A stretch of DNA of 32,637 nt from Terriglobia bacterium. GTDB taxonomy: Bacteria > Acidobacteriota > Terriglobia > Bryobacterales > Bryobacteraceae. The notes under the pieces are model-generated. The model did not search any database. It was not told the origin of the DNA and saw only the letters and a program-made list of their open reading frames with translations. The position numbers and the translations under genes were made by a program. Below are positions 7,813 to 15,613 of the stretch, piece after piece (within the stretch, counting starts at the first letter, position 1; the number at the start of each line of letters is the position of its first letter). Where the stretch lies: assembly GCA_025363475.1 (NCBI GenBank), contig JANYDS010000071.1, positions 1 through 32,637 on the forward strand, given 5' to 3'.

Positions 7813-9057
7813 TTATTGGGGATTCCTGATGGTGATGCCGGTAAGCGCCAGCGTCATGCCAATTACAATCACTACTGTCGCCCAGGCCACAACGTTATAG
7901 GCCGGCGGGTTCTTCCATTCATTCATTAGATGCGTCTTGTTGATCAGAATTATCATAAAGATCAGGATGAAGGGCAGCAGCATTCCGTTCAATACCTGAG
8001 ACAACAGAATCATTTGCACCAGTGGAAATTTTGGCATCAGGATGACTCCTGCGCCTACAGCGATGAGTAGCGTGTAGAGCCAGTAAAAAATAGGCGCTTC
8101 GCTCCAGCGTTTATCGACACCCGATTCAAAGCCCAGACCTTCGCACACTGTGTAGGCGGTTGAAAGCGGCAGAATACATGCGGCGAAAACAGAGGCATTG
8201 AGCAGACCGCCGCTAAACAAGATGGTGGCCCACTGGCTGAAGGGCTGCAGGGCAAGGGCGGCTTCTTTGGCGCTGGAAATGTCTGTCGGGTGGCCCTTGT
8301 AGGCACCGGCGCAAGCCACGATGATGAAGAACGCGATTACCGAAGTCATGATGCAGCCGACGATTACTTCCACACGCGACTCGCGGTAGTCACGGACCGT
8401 AATGCCTTTTTCCACAACAGCGGCCTGCAGGTAGAACTGCATCCAGGGCGCGATGGTGGTGCCGACCATGGCAATCAGCATGGTGATGTAGCCGCTGTCG
8501 AGCATCATGGTGGGGCGAACGCTGTTGATCATCGCCTCATTCCAGTCGGGTTTGACGAGAATGCCGGCGATTACGTAAGTGATGTAAATGACGCATGCAA
8601 ACAAGAAGATTTTCTCGATGCTACGGTAATTGCCTTTGACGGCGAGAAACCAGACTCCGACAGCCGCGATCGGGACGGAAATGTACTTACTCACGCCGAA
8701 GAGATCGAGCGCCGTGGCCACGCCTGCGAACTCAGCCATGATGTTGGTGAGATTGGCGAGGACCAGGAGGAGCATGATGCCGAAAGTCATGCGCAAGCCG
8801 AATTCTTCACGTATCAGATCCGACAAACCTTTGCCCGTGACAGCGCCCATGCGCGAACACATTTCCTGCGTAACGATGAGGGCGATGGTGATGGGCAGCA
8901 GGGTCCAGAGGGGCAGGTAAAGCCAGCGCGCTCCCGCCTGAGAGTAAGTGTAAATACCGCCGGAATCATTATCGACAACGGCGGTGATGAAACCCGGGCC
9001 GAGGACAGCGAGAAAGACGATGATGTGTTTGCGGAAGCGCTGAATGAGGTCTCTCAC
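7813..9057 (-). CDS. Nramp-family divalent metal transporter with non-canonical metal-site motifs
   Basis: 414 residues with about eleven predicted membrane segments. TM1 reads LGPGFITAVVDNDSGGIYTY, the Nramp TM1, but where canonical Mn/Fe transporters have DPGN this protein has DNDSGG. TM6 reads TTIAPWMQFYLQ where canonical members have a (V/A)MPH motif, so the metal-binding Met is replaced by Ala and the His by Trp. These changes resemble what I recall for Nramp-related magnesium transporters, but ion choice is inference. The GTG start at 9057 lies 2 nt after the stop of the upstream MgtE_N/CBS gene, whose soluble domains probably gate or sense for this transporter. The next gene encodes frataxin, which argues for iron or manganese instead. 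Confidence 0.85.
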   Translation of the reverse strand: MRDLIQRFRKHIIVFLAVLGPGFITAVVDNDSGGIYTYSQAGARWLYLPLWTLLPITIALIVTQEMCSRMGAVTGKGLSDLIREEFGLRMTFGIMLLLVLANLTNIMAEFAGVATALDLFGVSKYISVPIAAVGVWFLAVKGNYRSIEKIFLFACVIYITYVIAGILVKPDWNEAMINSVRPTMMLDSGYITMLIAMVGTTIAPWMQFYLQAAVVEKGITVRDYRESRVEVIVGCIMTSVIAFFIIVACAGAYKGHPTDISSAKEAALALQPFSQWATILFSGGLLNASVFAACILPLSTAYTVCEGLGFESGVDKRWSEAPIFYWLYTLLIAVGAGVILMPKFPLVQMILLSQVLNGMLLPFILIFMIILINKTHLMNEWKNPPAYNVVAWATVVIVIGMTLALTGITIRNPQ

Positions 9058-9059
9058 GG

Positions 9060-10310
9060 TTAGCGCTGCCTCAGGACTGAAATGACGTCATCCGCCGTAA
9101 TGACGCCCGCCAAAGAACCGTCCTTTTCGAGGACGGGGAGGGCAAGCAGATTGTATTTGTCGAAAAGTTCGGTGACGCGATTTTGCTTGACGTTGACGGT
9201 GGTCGAGATGAGATTGCCGTTGGCCAGTTCATTGAGCCGGGTGGAGCCATCGGCCAGAAACAGGCGCGCGAGGGCGACGGAGGCGGTGATTCTTCCGGCC
9301 TGATCGGCAAGGAACAGTACATGGGTGGATTCGAGCAGGTCTTCGTGCTGCCGCAGTTGCGCCATGGCTTCAGTAAGCGTGGTTTCTTCGGGCAGGACGA
9401 CGGCTTCGGTGTTCATCATGCCGCCCGCAGTACCTTCGTCGTATTCGAGGAGTTCGCGAACGTCATCGACGGGGTCCTGCTCCATCTCTTCGAGGATTTC
9501 GGCGCTGGTTTCGTCTTCGAGTTCAGAGAGAGCATCGGCGGCTTCGTCGGGAGACATTTCTTCGACGATGTCGGCGGCGACTTCGGGTTCCAGCGCTTCG
9601 AGGATACTGGCCTGCATGCGCGGATCAATTTCAGAGAGGGCGTCGGCTGCAGCTTCGCTGTCCATGGTGCCGATGATGGCTTCACGGTCAGCCGGGCCGA
9701 GTTCTTCGACGATGTCAGCGAGATCGGCGGGGTGCAGACGTTCGAGCCTTTCGTTGGAGATGTTGAGGCGGAGGCGGCGGAGAGGGTCTGCCTCAACGAT
9801 GTTGCAGAACTCCCAGCTGATGGAATTGGGGCTGATGGGTTTTTGTACGGCGCGCACCCAGCGGGGCGGCACGACGCCCTGGAGCAGGCGGCGCAGGATG
9901 CTGCGGACGCCGACGTCGACTTCCATGATGGCGAGAGACTCGCGGCTGGTGGTGTCGATGTTGCGGACGATTTTCAGGCTGACGTCGGTGACGCGGACGA
10001 CTTTGCGGCCGTGGACGTCGATGATCTGCTGGTCAAGCAGGTCGCGGTGTATACGCAGCATGTACTCGTCAGAGTGGTACGGGTAGAGCTTTTCGTTGGA
10101 GAGCTGGATGCCGTCGAGGGAGATGGCGGAAATCTGATCGTAACGGACGGAGAGCCAGGAACTGCCGGCGCCGACGAGATAGCGGTCGATGCGGGAGGGG
10201 TGGATCAGGGGGACGATGGCTGCATCACGGACGCGGCCAATGCGCCTCTGTTTCAGATCGAAAACAGGCAGGCCCATCAGTTCCGTGAAGTAGAGGAAGT
10301 CTTCCGCCAT
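9060..10310 (-). CDS. Soluble PRC-barrel / MgtE_N / CBS-pair protein, probable metal-sensing partner of the Nramp transporter
   Basis: 416 residues with no membrane segment. Residues about 1-150 contain two PRC-barrel-like stretches (LPVFDLKQRRIGRVRDA and QIIDVHGRKVVRVTDV). Residues about 190-290 are the MgtE N-terminal superhelix, with repeated LHPADLADIVEELGPADREA, DEAADALSELEDETSAEILE and EYDEGTAGGMM. Residues about 290-416 form a tandem CBS pair ending ALPVLEKDGSLAGVITADDV. In MgtE channels these acidic modules bind Mg2+ and close the pore; here the MgtE membrane domain is missing and an Nramp transporter is encoded 2 nt downstream. The likely role is a detached cytosolic metal sensor for that transporter. 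The ATG at 10310 has a weak GGGA upstream. Confidence 0.85.
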   Translation of the reverse strand: MAEDFLYFTELMGLPVFDLKQRRIGRVRDAAIVPLIHPSRIDRYLVGAGSSWLSVRYDQISAISLDGIQLSNEKLYPYHSDEYMLRIHRDLLDQQIIDVHGRKVVRVTDVSLKIVRNIDTTSRESLAIMEVDVGVRSILRRLLQGVVPPRWVRAVQKPISPNSISWEFCNIVEADPLRRLRLNISNERLERLHPADLADIVEELGPADREAIIGTMDSEAAADALSEIDPRMQASILEALEPEVAADIVEEMSPDEAADALSELEDETSAEILEEMEQDPVDDVRELLEYDEGTAGGMMNTEAVVLPEETTLTEAMAQLRQHEDLLESTHVLFLADQAGRITASVALARLFLADGSTRLNELANGNLISTTVNVKQNRVTELFDKYNLLALPVLEKDGSLAGVITADDVISVLRQR

Positions 10311-10339
10311 GGTATTTTCCCGGTCGATTCGTCGCGTCT

Positions 10340-10453
10340 GGCATGTTGCATGGAGTCCGAACGGACCAGCCGCGCACGGAATGCGCGGTGTGAGTGGAAA
10401 ACCCGATTTGGCAGGGTCTACATTGTTGGTTCGGACGCCTTATCCAATATGCC
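10340..10453 (+). ncRNA. Candidate structured RNA (114 nt) between the metal operon and the Uma2 pseudogene
   Basis: Complementary segments nest: GGCATGTTG (10340-10348) with CAATATGCC (10445-10453), and GTCCGAAC (10355-10362) with GTTCGGAC (10429-10436). Inside are a 7-bp hairpin CCGCGCA/TGCGCGG (10370-10376/10382-10388) with loop CGGAA and a short ACCC/GGGT hairpin (10401-10404/10414-10417). The one irregular pair in the outer stem is G-U if transcribed from the plus strand but A-C from the minus strand, which favours the plus strand. GTCC 10355-10358 can also pair with GGAC 10363-10366, giving an alternative fold. On the minus strand the element would instead be the leader of the 10310 operon. 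I recognise no known riboswitch or small-RNA class. Existence and strand are inference. Confidence 0.35.
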
Positions 10454-10509
10454 CCATGGGGGTGGTTTGAAGCAAGGGTTCAGGTGAGATTAAACTATAA
10501 GATGAGTTC

Positions 10510-11077
10510 ATGGCTGCCCAACAATTTCCGACGCTGACTCCGCAGCAGTATCTTGAGGTGGAACGGGCGGCGGATTTCAAGAGTGAATTTTATGGCGGCG
10601 AGATGTTCGCGATGTCGGGCGGGTCGCTGCCGCATTCTCTGATTGCAACTAATTTCGGCGCTGAAGGGCCGTTGTCGCGTGCTGGGGAGCGACCTTCGGG
10701 TGCGTGCAACTGAGAAGGGTCTTTACACCTATCCGGACATAACGGTCATTTGTGGCGAGCCGCAGTTTGTGGATGTGCGGAGGGATACTGTCGTCAATCC
10801 GGTCCTGATCGTTGAAGTGCTGTCGCAATCGACGGAGGCGCATGACCGGGGCTTAAAATTTGCCCAGTATCGCCTGATTGAATCATTGATGGAATATGTG
10901 CTGGTTTCCCAGTCAGAGCCGCGAGTGGAATCTTTTCTGCGGCAGCCGGGCCGGGAATGGCTGCTAACGGAATCGGTGGGGCTGGATTCCGTTAGCATTC
11001 TGCGCAGCCTTGATATCACAATTCCGCTTGCGGAAATCTACGCGATGGCTCCGGGCCTATCGGAAATCAATGGTTAA
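10510..11077 (+). pseudogene. Uma2-family (DUF820) endonuclease-like gene, frameshifted
   Basis: The first frame (10510-10713) gives the Uma2 opening TPQQYLEVERAADFKSEFYGG, EMFAMSGG and HSLIATNF, then runs out of homology to a stop at 10711-10713. A second frame starting within 10643 supplies the rest: LKGRCRVLGSDLRV, YTYPDITVICG, PVLIVEVLSQSTEAHDRGLKFAQYR and the C-terminal strands. Around 10655-10670 about five or six expected residues are missing and the frame changes, consistent with a small deletion. Uma2 proteins have a PD-(D/E)XK-like fold and are greatly multiplied in some bacteria; function is poorly known. TATAAG at 10496-10501 lies 8 bp before the ATG. The end overlaps sppA by 21 bp. 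Confidence 0.75.
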
Positions 11078-12799
11078 CGGCATCATGCGCAACATACCGC
11101 CGCGCAGCCACACCTGAACTGAACTATCGTGCCAGGCGGAGCGCAGTGCATCAAGCCCGGCGGCATGCAGCATAACGTCGGCTTCGGAATCGCTGCCTGA
11201 TTTGAAAGCAAGGTCAAGCAGGCTGCGCTTTGCAGGGTATATCACCAGACTGACACGGCTGGCCGGAGGGATGCTGGCTTTCGCTTTGACCAGTTCTATC
11301 GCGCGGTTAATGCCACCGATTTCGTCCACTAAACCATTGGCTTGGGCGCGTGCTCCCAGCCAGACACGCCCCTGGGCGAGCGGTTCGATTACGGATACCG
11401 GCTTGCCTCGTGACTTGGCTACTTTGGCGACGAAATCTTCATAGTTCGCGTCGATTCCTTCGCGCAACTTCTGGCGTCCGGCTTCGGTGAGCGATTGGTA
11501 ATCCGATTCGATCATGGCGAAGCGGCCGCGACTGACCGAATCCTTGGATATGCCGAGTTTGTCGTAGAGTCCGTGGAGGTTGGGTTTGCCAAAAACCACG
11601 CCAATGGACCCGGTGAGGGTGGAGGGGTAGGCGAGGATGGGGTCGCCTGACATGGCCATGTAATAGCCACCGGAAGCGGCGGTGTCTGACATGGAAATGA
11701 CCACTGGTTTTTTCTTGCGCAATTCGCCCATCGCCCGCAGCATTTCATCAGAAGCAGTGACTTCGCCGCCGGGGGAATCGATGCGGACGACGACGCCTTT
11801 CACTTTGCTGTCGTTGGCCACGCGGGCCAGCATCTTGTTGAAATCTTCCGATTCGAGCCCGTTTGCGTTTAAGGAATCCGGCGTACCGCGGGTTATGGAA
11901 CCTGCCGCTACCACCCAGGCAATGTGGTCTTTGGCAGCAAGGCCAGCTGCGGAATCGGTAACGCCCAGGTAGGTGGCAGTTGTGACCTTTTTCAATTCCT
12001 TTTGATGAAGGGTGTTTTGAACGCTGTTGAAAACCTGATCTTCATAAAGCAAGTCATCCACCAGGCCCGCAGTTTTGGCCTGCGCCGCCAGGAACGGACC
12101 CGTGTCAAGAGTGGCTCGAATAGTAGCGTCATCCTTCGCACGGCCTTTGGCGACTGTTGAAATCAAGTCATTATAAAGGTCGTCCGCAAGGCTGTTCATC
12201 ACCTCGCGGGTTTCAGAACTCATAGTGGTTCGGGTGAACATGTCGCCGTAGTCTTTGTACTTGCCGGCATGTTCTACGTCGACGGTGACGCCGAGTTTGT
12301 CGAGAGAACCTTTGAAATACATGGTCTGGAGGGCCAGGCCTTTCAAATCAAGCATGTCGGTGGGCGACATATAGATTTTGGAGGCGGCGGAGGCCAGATA
12401 GTATTCCCGCGTTCCGGGGGCCCTTAGATAGGCGATGAGGGGTTTGCCGGATTTCCGGAAAAGCTCCAGATCGGCACGGATTTCCTGCATTTTGGCCCAG
12501 CCCAGCGTGGTTTGCTGCGGTTCAAAAATCACCGCATTAATGCGGGGATCAGCTGCGGCGTGGCGGAGCATGCTCCAGACGCCTTCAACCGTGACTGCAT
12601 CCTGACGCGGGAGGAAGGGAATGTCGAAGTCGAGTGCGGGCTTTTCCGGGACCTCGCCTGTGAGCCGCAGAATCAGGGTGGAGCCGTCCGCGATGGAGGG
12701 GCTTTTGGTGCTGCGGGAGGTGAGGACTACGCCCGCGAGGACGATCATCAGCACGATCAGCAGGAAGCCGGTGAGGATGCCGCCGAGAAATTTTGCCAT
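11057..12799 (-). CDS. sppA: Signal peptide peptidase SppA, long (67K) type
   Basis: 580 residues, matching the two-domain SppA of E. coli type. The N-terminal membrane anchor is GILTGFLLIVLMIVLAGVVL (about 7-26). The first domain carries the general-base Lys in AGKYKDYGD (Lys182). The second carries the nucleophile Ser in DTAASGGYYMAMSGD (Ser376), as expected for the Ser-Lys protease whose active site is built from both repeats. It degrades signal peptides left in the inner membrane and may take part in envelope stress. The start ATG 12799 is followed by a normal short cytoplasmic MAKF. It diverges from the 12896 gene across a 96-bp promoter region, and its 3' end converges on the Uma2 pseudogene. 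Confidence 0.93.
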   Translation of the reverse strand: MAKFLGGILTGFLLIVLMIVLAGVVLTSRSTKSPSIADGSTLILRLTGEVPEKPALDFDIPFLPRQDAVTVEGVWSMLRHAAADPRINAVIFEPQQTTLGWAKMQEIRADLELFRKSGKPLIAYLRAPGTREYYLASAASKIYMSPTDMLDLKGLALQTMYFKGSLDKLGVTVDVEHAGKYKDYGDMFTRTTMSSETREVMNSLADDLYNDLISTVAKGRAKDDATIRATLDTGPFLAAQAKTAGLVDDLLYEDQVFNSVQNTLHQKELKKVTTATYLGVTDSAAGLAAKDHIAWVVAAGSITRGTPDSLNANGLESEDFNKMLARVANDSKVKGVVVRIDSPGGEVTASDEMLRAMGELRKKKPVVISMSDTAASGGYYMAMSGDPILAYPSTLTGSIGVVFGKPNLHGLYDKLGISKDSVSRGRFAMIESDYQSLTEAGRQKLREGIDANYEDFVAKVAKSRGKPVSVIEPLAQGRVWLGARAQANGLVDEIGGINRAIELVKAKASIPPASRVSLVIYPAKRSLLDLAFKSGSDSEADVMLHAAGLDALRSAWHDSSVQVWLRGGMLRMMPLTIDFR

Positions 12800-12872
12800 T
12801 GGATTTATAGTCGCCCCTATTTTAGTTTGAAAGTAGCACGGCAGCGGTCAAATCCGACGGCTACATTTGTGG

Positions 12873-12878
12873 GATAAT
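12873..12878 (+). promoter_or_regulatory. Extended -10-like element (TGGGATAAT) before the 12896 gene
   Basis: GATAAT preceded by TGG fits an extended -10. Transcription would start near 12885, leaving about 11 nt before ATG 12896 and no room for a normal ribosome-binding site. No clear -35. Confidence 0.35.
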
Positions 12879-12895
12879 CAGATTTCATAAATCTT

Positions 12896-13459
12896 ATGGC
12901 TACTTTTGCTCGCACTGCCCGCGTTTTCGCGTGCGGGATGTTCATGACTGCCGCGGCTTTCGCGACCAGTGTGCCCCGCATGTCTTTTGAGGAGTTGACT
13001 GATCATTCCGAACTAGTTGTTTCGGGAGAGATCACCCGAACCTGGTCGGACTGGGACTCGGCACACAAATTCATTTGGACCCACCATGAGCTTAAGGTGT
13101 CCGGTACCCAGAAAGGAACAGCGGCGGCGACCGTTGTGTTGAGTGAACCAGGCGGGATTGTGGCTGGCATGGGGATGTCGATTGCGGGCAGTGTGGTCTA
13201 TCAGAATGGCGACCAGGTAGCCGTTTTTCTGGAGCGCATGCCAAATGGTTTTCTGCGGACGACCGGCTGGGGGCAGGGCAAGTATCGGGTGGATGGCGGT
13301 CGTCTGAAAGCAGATGTGCCAATTGGCGGGATTGAAGTGGTGGATGTGAAGACTGCAGCGGGAACGTCATTGCGTTCGCTGGACGGAATGACGCTGAATG
13401 AACTGAGCGTGCGGGTTGCGGCACGGGTTCGGATGCAGTTGCAGGGGGGGACACGCTAA
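12896..13459 (+). CDS. Secreted hypothetical protein coupled to a matrixin-like protease
   Basis: 187 residues. The N-terminus (MATFARTARVFACGMFMTAAAFAT) is a signal peptide. The mature protein is beta-rich, beginning VPRMSFEELTDHSELVVSGEITRTWSDWD and including HELKVSGTQKG, a VLSEPGGIVAGMGM turn, and GDQVAVFLER. Proteins of this form are frequent next to predicted matrixins in Acidobacteriota as I recall; a role as partner or propeptide-like inhibitor is only a guess. Its stop TAA (13457-13459) shares a base with the ATG of the next gene (TAATG), so the pair is translationally coupled. The leader is very short, with an extended -10 box about 18 bp upstream. Confidence 0.65.
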   Translation: MATFARTARVFACGMFMTAAAFATSVPRMSFEELTDHSELVVSGEITRTWSDWDSAHKFIWTHHELKVSGTQKGTAAATVVLSEPGGIVAGMGMSIAGSVVYQNGDQVAVFLERMPNGFLRTTGWGQGKYRVDGGRLKADVPIGGIEVVDVKTAAGTSLRSLDGMTLNELSVRVAARVRMQLQGGTR

Positions 13460-15606
13460 TGCAAATTCTCAAGAAGCTTATGTTGGCGGCCTGTGTTCCT
13501 GTTTTATTGATTCCGGGCAGCGCAAGTGCTTATATCCGGATCAATACGGGAGATCCTGCTGGTCTGTTTGATCTGAAGCGCGCAGACAGCACCGCAATCC
13601 AGTTCTACTTGAATGCAAACTTAGTGCCAGGGGTGACAAGCACAGTCTCCGGCAGTAGCGTCCAGGTAATCCCTGCGGATAGTGATCCTGCGGCGGCAAT
13701 CAGGGCCGCATTGACGCGTTGGGCAAATGTGACGACGGCGAGTACGAAATTTCTTCCCCTGCTCACCACTCCGCTCGGTATCGACGCCACCGATTTCAAG
13801 AACGTCGTCGCCATTGCAGCGGACTCAACCACCTATAGCGCTCTTAACGGAGTGCTGGCCCTGACAGTGAATGTTTTCGTGGTGGGATCGGGAACCATCG
13901 GACCCTACACGGTGACGCCCGGAGACATTATCGATTCGGACATTATTATCAACCCCAAATACATTTTCTCGACGACCGGAGCCAGTGGGGTTGATTTTCA
14001 GTCCGTCATGACCCATGAGCTGGGACATTCGCTGGGCGCAAATCATACGGTGGTGCTGGGGGCGACTATGTTCCAGCAAACCACGACAGGCCAGTCGAAC
14101 CAGAGAAACCTGACTTCAGACGACATTACATTTCTAAATACTGCCTATCCCAAAGCGGCAGGCGGAGCGCCGTCGGGCAAAATAACGGGAAACATTACGC
14201 TGGCGACGGGCGCCGCGGTGGGTTATCCGCTGGTCACGGCGATTGATGTGACCTCGGGCACAATTATTGGTGGCCTGGGCGGTGTGGATGGAATTTACTC
14301 ACTGCAGGTCCCGCCGGGAACCTATTTTGTGGTCGCTGAACCTTTCAATCTGATTCAGCCCGTCAACTTGTATTTCACCGCAGTGCAAACCGCTGCTGTC
14401 ACGAAATTTCAAGCGGCGATGCTGGGTGGTGCGCTCAATCCCACTCCCGTGCGTGTATTAACGGCAGGCGACACGGCGACGGCCAACATTTCTGTGATTG
14501 CCGGAGCGACGACTTTGAGTCTGCAGAGTGCGGCGTTCGGAGCCGCAGGTGGCGCGGGCGATGTGCTGGGCCTGGCCGGTGTTTCGGGTCCGATTCTGGC
14601 TCCCTCTGGTAAGAATGTGGATTTTGTGTTTCATGGACCAGGGCTGATCGCCACCTTGACCGATGCCAATTTTAAGGTATTTGGACAGGGAATTACGCTG
14701 GTGGCGGGTTCGGTTCGCGCCGATACCAGGGTGATCACGGCGGATGGCCTGCCTTACATGCGGGCGACTCTGAATATCCCCGCGCGGGAGACACAGGGGC
14801 TGGCGTCTATTTTCATTACGAGCGGTACCAATACGCTGGCTTTGTCCGGCGCGCTGGTTCTGGGTGCTCCGGCACCTGTATTTACGGTAGGCGGCGTGGT
14901 GAACGGAGCGAGTTTCGCCAGCGTCGGTGTTGTGGCCCCGGGCGAGATCGCAACCATCTTCGGGACGGGTGTCGGGCCAACGAGTATCAGCTTTGCGGAA
15001 TACAGTTCTGCAGCGGTTTTCTCCAAGAACACCGGCGATACCAGAGTGCTGTTCGATGGTATACCTGCTTCGCTGATTTATTCGAAGGTCGGGCAGACGA
15101 CTGTGGTGGTGCCTTATTCCGTTGCCGGGAAACAGAGCACGTCGGTGGTGGTTGAGTATCAAGGCGTGGCTTCAGCTCCGATTGTGGTGCCGGTAAGAGC
15201 TACCGCTCCGGGGCTGTTTCTGGGGGCAGCGGCTGGTCAGGCTGCGGCGTTCAACAGGGACAGCAAGACGGTCAATACTGCCGCCACGCCAGAGGTGCGG
15301 GATGCCGGAGGTACTGGCGTTGTGGTGCTCTACATGACCGGTGAGGGCCAGACAAGCCCGGCCGGGACTGATGGTCTGATTGCAACAACCGTATTTCCCA
15401 AGCCCGTGGCAAGTGTCTCGGTCTCGATCAACGGCCAGACCCTGCCCGCGGGCGCCATCAAGTATTACGGCGCGGCACCTTTCCTGCTGGCGGGCATGAT
15501 GCAGATGAACGTGGAAATTCCGGCGAGTTTCCCAGCTGGTGCGGCGGCTGTGGTGGTGACGATTGGCGGCGTGGCAAGCCCTGCGGCGAATATCTTCGTC
15601 AAATAG
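13459..15606 (+). CDS. Secreted matrixin-like zinc metalloprotease with Solibacter C-terminal (TIGR03437-type) domain
   Basis: 715 residues. A signal peptide ends near SASAYIR. Residues about 25-230 form a metzincin/matrixin-like domain with the zinc motif HELGHSLGANH (His186, Glu187, His190, His196). A carboxypeptidase-regulatory-like beta domain follows (about 235-330), then IPT/TIG-like strands. The C-terminal 240 residues match the Solibacter-type domain: NGASFASVGVVAPGEIATIF, FDGIPASLIYSKVGQTTVVVP, ATAPGLFLGAAAGQAAAFN and VVLYMTGEGQTSPAGTDG. That domain recurs at the ends of many Solibacter exported proteins and may act as a surface-sorting or attachment module. The expected location is the outer surface or outside the cell. 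It is coupled to the upstream secreted protein by a TAATG overlap. Confidence 0.85.
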   Translation: MQILKKLMLAACVPVLLIPGSASAYIRINTGDPAGLFDLKRADSTAIQFYLNANLVPGVTSTVSGSSVQVIPADSDPAAAIRAALTRWANVTTASTKFLPLLTTPLGIDATDFKNVVAIAADSTTYSALNGVLALTVNVFVVGSGTIGPYTVTPGDIIDSDIIINPKYIFSTTGASGVDFQSVMTHELGHSLGANHTVVLGATMFQQTTTGQSNQRNLTSDDITFLNTAYPKAAGGAPSGKITGNITLATGAAVGYPLVTAIDVTSGTIIGGLGGVDGIYSLQVPPGTYFVVAEPFNLIQPVNLYFTAVQTAAVTKFQAAMLGGALNPTPVRVLTAGDTATANISVIAGATTLSLQSAAFGAAGGAGDVLGLAGVSGPILAPSGKNVDFVFHGPGLIATLTDANFKVFGQGITLVAGSVRADTRVITADGLPYMRATLNIPARETQGLASIFITSGTNTLALSGALVLGAPAPVFTVGGVVNGASFASVGVVAPGEIATIFGTGVGPTSISFAEYSSAAVFSKNTGDTRVLFDGIPASLIYSKVGQTTVVVPYSVAGKQSTSVVVEYQGVASAPIVVPVRATAPGLFLGAAAGQAAAFNRDSKTVNTAATPEVRDAGGTGVVVLYMTGEGQTSPAGTDGLIATTVFPKPVASVSVSINGQTLPAGAIKYYGAAPFLLAGMMQMNVEIPASFPAGAAAVVVTIGGVASPAANIFVK

Positions 15607-15613
15607 CTGCGCG

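Noticed and set aside
9183-10487. 434-codon open frame on the plus strand opposite the MgtE_N/CBS gene
   Set aside because: It is the antisense shadow of an acidic, GC-rich gene; its translation is rich in Gly, Asp, Val and Phe without domain pattern, while the minus frame has clear domains.
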